A stretch of DNA of 64,000 nucleotides from the NCBI GenBank assembly GCA_965246745.1, contig OZ251980.1:1860001-1924000 (forward strand), read 5' to 3'. Positions 61,028 through 64,000 of this stretch are shown here, one piece after another (position 1 is the stretch's first letter; each line of letters opens with the position of its first letter). The notes under the pieces are model-generated. The model was given only the letters and a program-made list of their open reading frames with translations, was not told where the DNA came from and did no database searches. The stretch is from JANXMY01 sp965246745. GTDB taxonomy: Bacteria > Armatimonadota > Armatimonadia > Armatimonadales > Capsulimonadaceae. Position numbers and translations under genes: made by a program.

Positions 61028-61442
61028 AGTGTTATTGTTAATCTCCGAAGAGATAAGCAAACTTTGTGAATTGTCTGAGATGCTATAGCCGGCTAGGTCT
61101 ATAGCTCCAGTTTTGCTTTCCCCATTGCTGGGTTCCGCGATTAAAACTTCCTTGGCTTCTTTGTTACTTTATATTGTTTTGCAGAAGTACTCTGCAAGAT
61201 ATATATGCTCAAAGGTTTGTTTCACGATTCCACTATTTAGTTTTCAATGTGCATCGCCGACTCTTGCCGATCCGCATCTGCGTCTCGGAGGCAAGCAATA
61301 AAAAACCACGCTATCGCATCGGATAACCGTCTGGTCGGGTGAAGTCGGCTGTCGGCGCGAACGCTTTTCAGCTTGTCGTCACCCCCACTCGGTTGCCCTT
61401 GCAGCGCGGAGGTCATTGCTCTTCGGCTTAGTGACGAAGGAT

Positions 61443-61472
61443 AGTATACATCAGCTTCGCAGCGTTTGTCAA
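61443..61472 (-). promoter_or_regulatory. rRNA operon promoter P1 (nearest to 16S)
   Basis: TTGACA and TATACT (minus strand, 61472-61467 and 61448-61443) with an 18-bp spacer. The leader from here to 16S is about 410 nt and shows no gene; it carries the 5' arm of the 16S processing stem at 61215-61254. Confidence 0.88.
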
Positions 61473-61560
61473 CCCCTTCGGCAAAAACTTTTCAATTCTT
61501 TTTTGCGGCTGCTTTTCAGCAGCGCTCCGTCGCTGGCTCTTTGGCCCGGCGACAAGATTT

Positions 61561-61590
61561 AGTATATCAGAAGTTGCAGCGCTTTGTCAA
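61561..61590 (-). promoter_or_regulatory. rRNA operon promoter P2
   Basis: TTGACA (61590-61585) and TATACT (61566-61561), 18-bp spacer. It lies 118 bp upstream of P1 in similar surroundings (GCTGGCTCTTTGGCCCGGC occurs near P2 and P3). Confidence 0.88.
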
Positions 61591-61666
61591 GGCTTTCGGA
61601 AAAATAATTTTGTTTATTTTCGTCGGCCCCGCTTGCTGCTGGCTCTTTGGCCCGGCAGCGAAGATT

Positions 61667-61695
61667 AGTATGACACCACGTTTTCGCTTTGTCAA
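61667..61695 (-). promoter_or_regulatory. rRNA operon promoter P3
   Basis: TTGACA (61695-61690) and CATACT (61672-61667), 17-bp spacer, 106 bp upstream of P2. Confidence 0.85.
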
Positions 61696-61784
61696 CCCCC
61701 CCCCGCAAAAGTTTTTGCAAAATCTTTTCTGCTCGCTTTTGCCGAAGGCGCTCCCTTCAGCACTTGCTGCCGGCAACGAGAGAC

Positions 61785-61813
61785 AGTATGACATGGCCCG
61801 CACCAAGAGTCAA
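61785..61813 (-). promoter_or_regulatory. rRNA operon promoter P4 (most distal)
   Basis: TTGACT (61813-61808) and CATACT (61790-61785), 17-bp spacer, 118 bp upstream of P3 and 48 bp from the stop of the secreted-protein gene. Confidence 0.78.
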
Positions 61814-61860
61814 GGGTCTTTGAATCTTTTTTTCGGGCCGCTTTCGTCTGCCGGAAACGC

Positions 61861-62433
61861 CTACTGCCACTTGAATGTTTCGACCACCTTGTCGAACACC
61901 GGGGCATACTTGGCACGGTCAGCGGTCTTACAGGACAAAACTACTTGGGCCGTGACACCGTTGCGGGCCGTCAGGAGCGTCATATCCGTATCCGGCTCAC
62001 TGGGCCGGGTGTTGTTGGTCTCAAAGAGAATTCCCGGCTGGCCGCTCACCGTCATCGCCTTGTCCTGCACCGCTTGGACCGTTCCTGTCTGCTCTTTTAC
62101 GTTCTGCCGCAGGCGCTCGGCCAAGCTGTCCGGGGTATCGCCCTTGTCCCGCAGCGTGCTGATCTTCAGGCTCCCTACCACTCTGCCGTCTTCGGTCGTC
62201 AAAACATAGCGCATCCGCTCCATGCTGATATCCGCATCGTCTTTTTGCCACTTCGCCGGGACAGCAAAAGAATAACCGCCTTTGGCGGCATACCGCGCCG
62301 GCGCTTGCGGCGCTGCTTTGGCCGGAGCTTTCCCCTTTGGCCGGGCGTGAGCCGCAGGCAGCGTGCCGAGCGCGGCACAGCCGGCGGCGAAAGCGATCAC
62401 AGCAGGGCAAAAACGAGTGAAAGATGTTTTCAT
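61861..62433 (-). CDS. Secreted protein with PsbP/DUF1795-like domain
   Basis: A 190-residue protein. Signal peptide to about residue 30 (AVIAFAAGCAALGTLPAAHA), a Lys/Pro/Ala linker, then a domain of about 145 residues starting GGYSFAVPAKWQKDDAD and ending YAPVFDKVVETFKWQ. That pattern (Y-x-F-x-x-P-x-x-W ... F-x-x-V-x-x-T-F) is typical of PsbP/MOG1-like small extracytoplasmic domains; the role is unknown. AAAGGA precedes the ATG. It is transcribed toward the rRNA promoters. Confidence 0.75.
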   Translation of the reverse strand: MKTSFTRFCPAVIAFAAGCAALGTLPAAHARPKGKAPAKAAPQAPARYAAKGGYSFAVPAKWQKDDADISMERMRYVLTTEDGRVVGSLKISTLRDKGDTPDSLAERLRQNVKEQTGTVQAVQDKAMTVSGQPGILFETNNTRPSEPDTDMTLLTARNGVTAQVVLSCKTADRAKYAPVFDKVVETFKWQ

Positions 62434-62544
62434 GGGGTGTCCTTTTGAGCTTCAAGCAAGCATACCCGCTGAGCCGCTGTTAGCAAACGACCTGCGTACT
62501 AGGGCAATCCGAGGGAAACCACAGTCGCTCTTTGTTCCGAGCGC

Positions 62545-62610
62545 CGCGAAGCGGTGGTTCCCGGCGTCCGCGCCCAATAGCCGTGTGCTTCAGCACATGG
62601 CTTCCCAGCG
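62545..62610 (+). repeat. Dispersed repeat family R2, copy b
   Basis: CGCGAAGCGGTGGTT, GGCGTCCGCGCC, ATAGCCGTGTGCTTCAGCACATGG: same three modules and spacing as 829-894. The loop base changes (TTTCAACAC to CTTCAGCAC) keep the hairpin. It ends directly before the plsC-like stop codon and fills most of the gap 62434-62611. Confidence 0.78.
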
Positions 62611-62611
62611 T

Positions 62612-63304
62612 TTACTCCGGCTCCCCAGAATTGGGGCGGGGGGGCTGCAAAATCTCCACCGGCCCCGTCATCAAAGCCGCAATCATTTTCATCGTCGTTT
62701 CGCTGATAATCGTGAGCGCATCTTTCGACGAGTCCGGGTTCAGCGCCAGCATCTCTTGGGCCGTCATCGGCTTTCCCACCGTCGCCCGCACATGCGCCCG
62801 GCGCAGACCCCCATGCTTCGGCAGCACTTTGTCGGTCCCCTCCAGCGCAATCGGCACAATCGGCACCCCCGTCTGCTTCGCCACCAGCGCAAAGCCCTTT
62901 TCCCCCGCCAGCAGTGTCCCCGGCTCCGCGCGGGTCCCCTCGGGGAAAATGCCCATCACCCGCCCCGCCTTCAGCTCGGCCATCGCCTGCTTCAGCGCCC
63001 CCCGGTCCGCCGATCCGCGCTTCACCGGAAACGCCCCCATCGCTTTGATGTACGGGCCGAACACCGGAATGCGAAACAAGCCGTCTTTCGCCATCAAATG
63101 AAGCTGCCGCGTCGTCACCAGCGACAGGTACGGCGGGTCCAGGTACGCCCGGTGGTTCGGAGCGAGAATGATCGGCCCCGTTTTGGGGATGTTCTCCGCC
63201 CCGCGCACCGTCAGACCGCCCAAAAGGGGGATTATCAAACGCACAAAGACGCGCGTGATCGCATACGCGCGTGTGTACTTCTCGGGAGAATGCTGTTCGG
63301 TCAT
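62612..63304 (-). CDS. plsC: 1-acyl-sn-glycerol-3-phosphate acyltransferase
   Basis: A 230-residue membrane-bound acyltransferase of phospholipid synthesis. The four family motifs appear in order: the catalytic NHRAYLDPP (N-H-x4-D), GAFPVKRGSADRGALK, FPEGTRAEPG and VPIVPIALEG. A hydrophobic N-terminal segment (ITRVFVRLIIPLLGGLTV) anchors it. It overlaps cmk by ATGA; a cmk-plsC pair is a common bacterial arrangement. Confidence 0.93.
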   Translation of the reverse strand: MTEQHSPEKYTRAYAITRVFVRLIIPLLGGLTVRGAENIPKTGPIILAPNHRAYLDPPYLSLVTTRQLHLMAKDGLFRIPVFGPYIKAMGAFPVKRGSADRGALKQAMAELKAGRVMGIFPEGTRAEPGTLLAGEKGFALVAKQTGVPIVPIALEGTDKVLPKHGGLRRAHVRATVGKPMTAQEMLALNPDSSKDALTIISETTMKMIAALMTGPVEILQPPRPNSGEPE

Positions 63305-63966
63305 GTGTTTATTCTTACTTTACAAAGTTCCAAAATACGAGAAACGACTTCGCCTGTACTCAGGCCGTCGCTTTGCAGAAGCGTCGCATCGCCCGCCGGC
63401 ACCATCGGGGACACATCGCGGGACGCATCGCGGAGGTCGCGCTCGGCAATATCGGCCTCTAATTGCGCCGCAGATAGATCAATCCCCGCCGCGCCCAGCT
63501 CTTCCCGGCGGCGGCGCACCCGCTCGGCTTGCGACGCCGTTAAAAACACTTTGATCTCGGCATCCGGCAGCACCACCGTGCCGATGTCCCGGCCTTCCAT
63601 CACCACGCCGCCCCGCCGGCCCATTTCCCGCTGCAAGGTCGCCAGCCGGGTCCGAACACACGGCAGCGCGGAAATCGGCGACGTGAGATTGCTGATCTCC
63701 GGCGTCCGTATCTGCCCCGAAATCTCGCTGTTCCCCACATACACCCGGTCTTGCTCGAGGCGAATGTCCAGGCGCTCCGCCAGCCCGCACACCGCCACGC
63801 CGTCGTCCGGCGCAACTCCGTGGTGGATCACCGCCCACGCCACCGCCCGGTACATCGCCCCCGTGTCCACATACGTAAACCCCAGCGCCGACGCCACCAT
63901 CCGCGCGACCGTGCTTTTCCCCGCCCCCGCCGGCCCGTCAATCGCCACACAAAACTTATCCCTCAT
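63301..63966 (-). CDS. cmk: Cytidylate kinase
   Basis: A 221-residue enzyme phosphorylating CMP and dCMP. P-loop IDGPAGAGKSTVARMVA at about residues 8-24, DTGAMYRAVAW, the CMP-binding VMEGRDIGTVVLPDA and RVRRRREEL lid region are present. The start at 63966 is preceded by TACAAT at 6-nt distance and no Shine-Dalgarno, so it may be leaderless. CTP made downstream of CMP kinase feeds CDP-sugars, though that link is general. Confidence 0.95.
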   Translation of the reverse strand: MRDKFCVAIDGPAGAGKSTVARMVASALGFTYVDTGAMYRAVAWAVIHHGVAPDDGVAVCGLAERLDIRLEQDRVYVGNSEISGQIRTPEISNLTSPISALPCVRTRLATLQREMGRRGGVVMEGRDIGTVVLPDAEIKVFLTASQAERVRRRREELGAAGIDLSAAQLEADIAERDLRDASRDVSPMVPAGDATLLQSDGLSTGEVVSRILELCKVRINT

Positions 63967-64000
63967 GCGCCCATTGTAACCCGCCGCGACAAGCAATGTC

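Overview
The window looks like a chromosomal segment of a diderm bacterium of moderately high GC, most likely in or near the Armatimonadota. The clues are a DUF1559-type type II pseudopilin with the stretch FTLIELLVVIAIIAILA followed by FPVFQKVRENARR, a PEP-CTERM secreted protein, and a Wza/Wzi/Wzx/Wzy polysaccharide system that implies an outer membrane. The phylum is inference; the 16S gene at 59517-61027 would settle it.

Layout. 1-4.2 kb: the end of hemC, a truncated DUF1016 gene between two repeats, a membrane protein, nadB and a secreted unknown. 4.2-10.5 kb: a LacI-type repressor facing a strong promoter with an overlapping palindrome, then a pseudopilin and an esterase; next a beta-helix protein, a transglutaminase and a Crp/Fnr regulator. 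10.5-13.1 kb: a secreted protein whose RBS-linked start is separated from its signal peptide by five copies of a 16-bp repeat, then a TPR protein; base composition changes inside this block. 13.2-20 kb: PAP2 phosphatase and the translation cluster rpmE, DUF1385, prfA, prmC, tsaC-like. 20-23.4 kb: PEP-CTERM protein, ABC exporter and lipoprotein. 23.4-45.7 kb: one minus-strand exopolysaccharide cluster, transcribed from 45.7 down to 23.4 kb: sugar transferase, seven-SLBB export protein, Wzz, rfbF, rfbG, rfbH, a reductase/epimerase, a YerE-like TPP enzyme, Wzx, two GT2, GT9, Wzy, two GT4 and Wzi. The sugar genes fit a CDP-3,6-dideoxy, two-carbon-branched sugar (yersiniose type). 45.9-54 kb: Uma2 protein, broken genes, ilvD, a VapC-type toxin pair, pilT, a P-loop kinase and an HNH pair. 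54-61.8 kb: a minus-strand rRNA operon (16S, tRNA-Ile, tRNA-Ala, 23S, 5S) behind four tandem promoters. Its 23S gene carries two group I introns, each with a LAGLIDADG endonuclease gene. 61.8-64 kb: a secreted protein, plsC and cmk.

The most interesting features are the two related 23S introns, the frame-setting 16-bp repeat, a dispersed inverted-repeat element that supplies the C-terminus and stop codon of two genes, many 15-18-bp tandem duplications at gene boundaries, and several genes whose -10 box lies only 6-7 nt before the start codon, suggesting leaderless mRNAs. No CRISPR array, transposase or prophage was seen.
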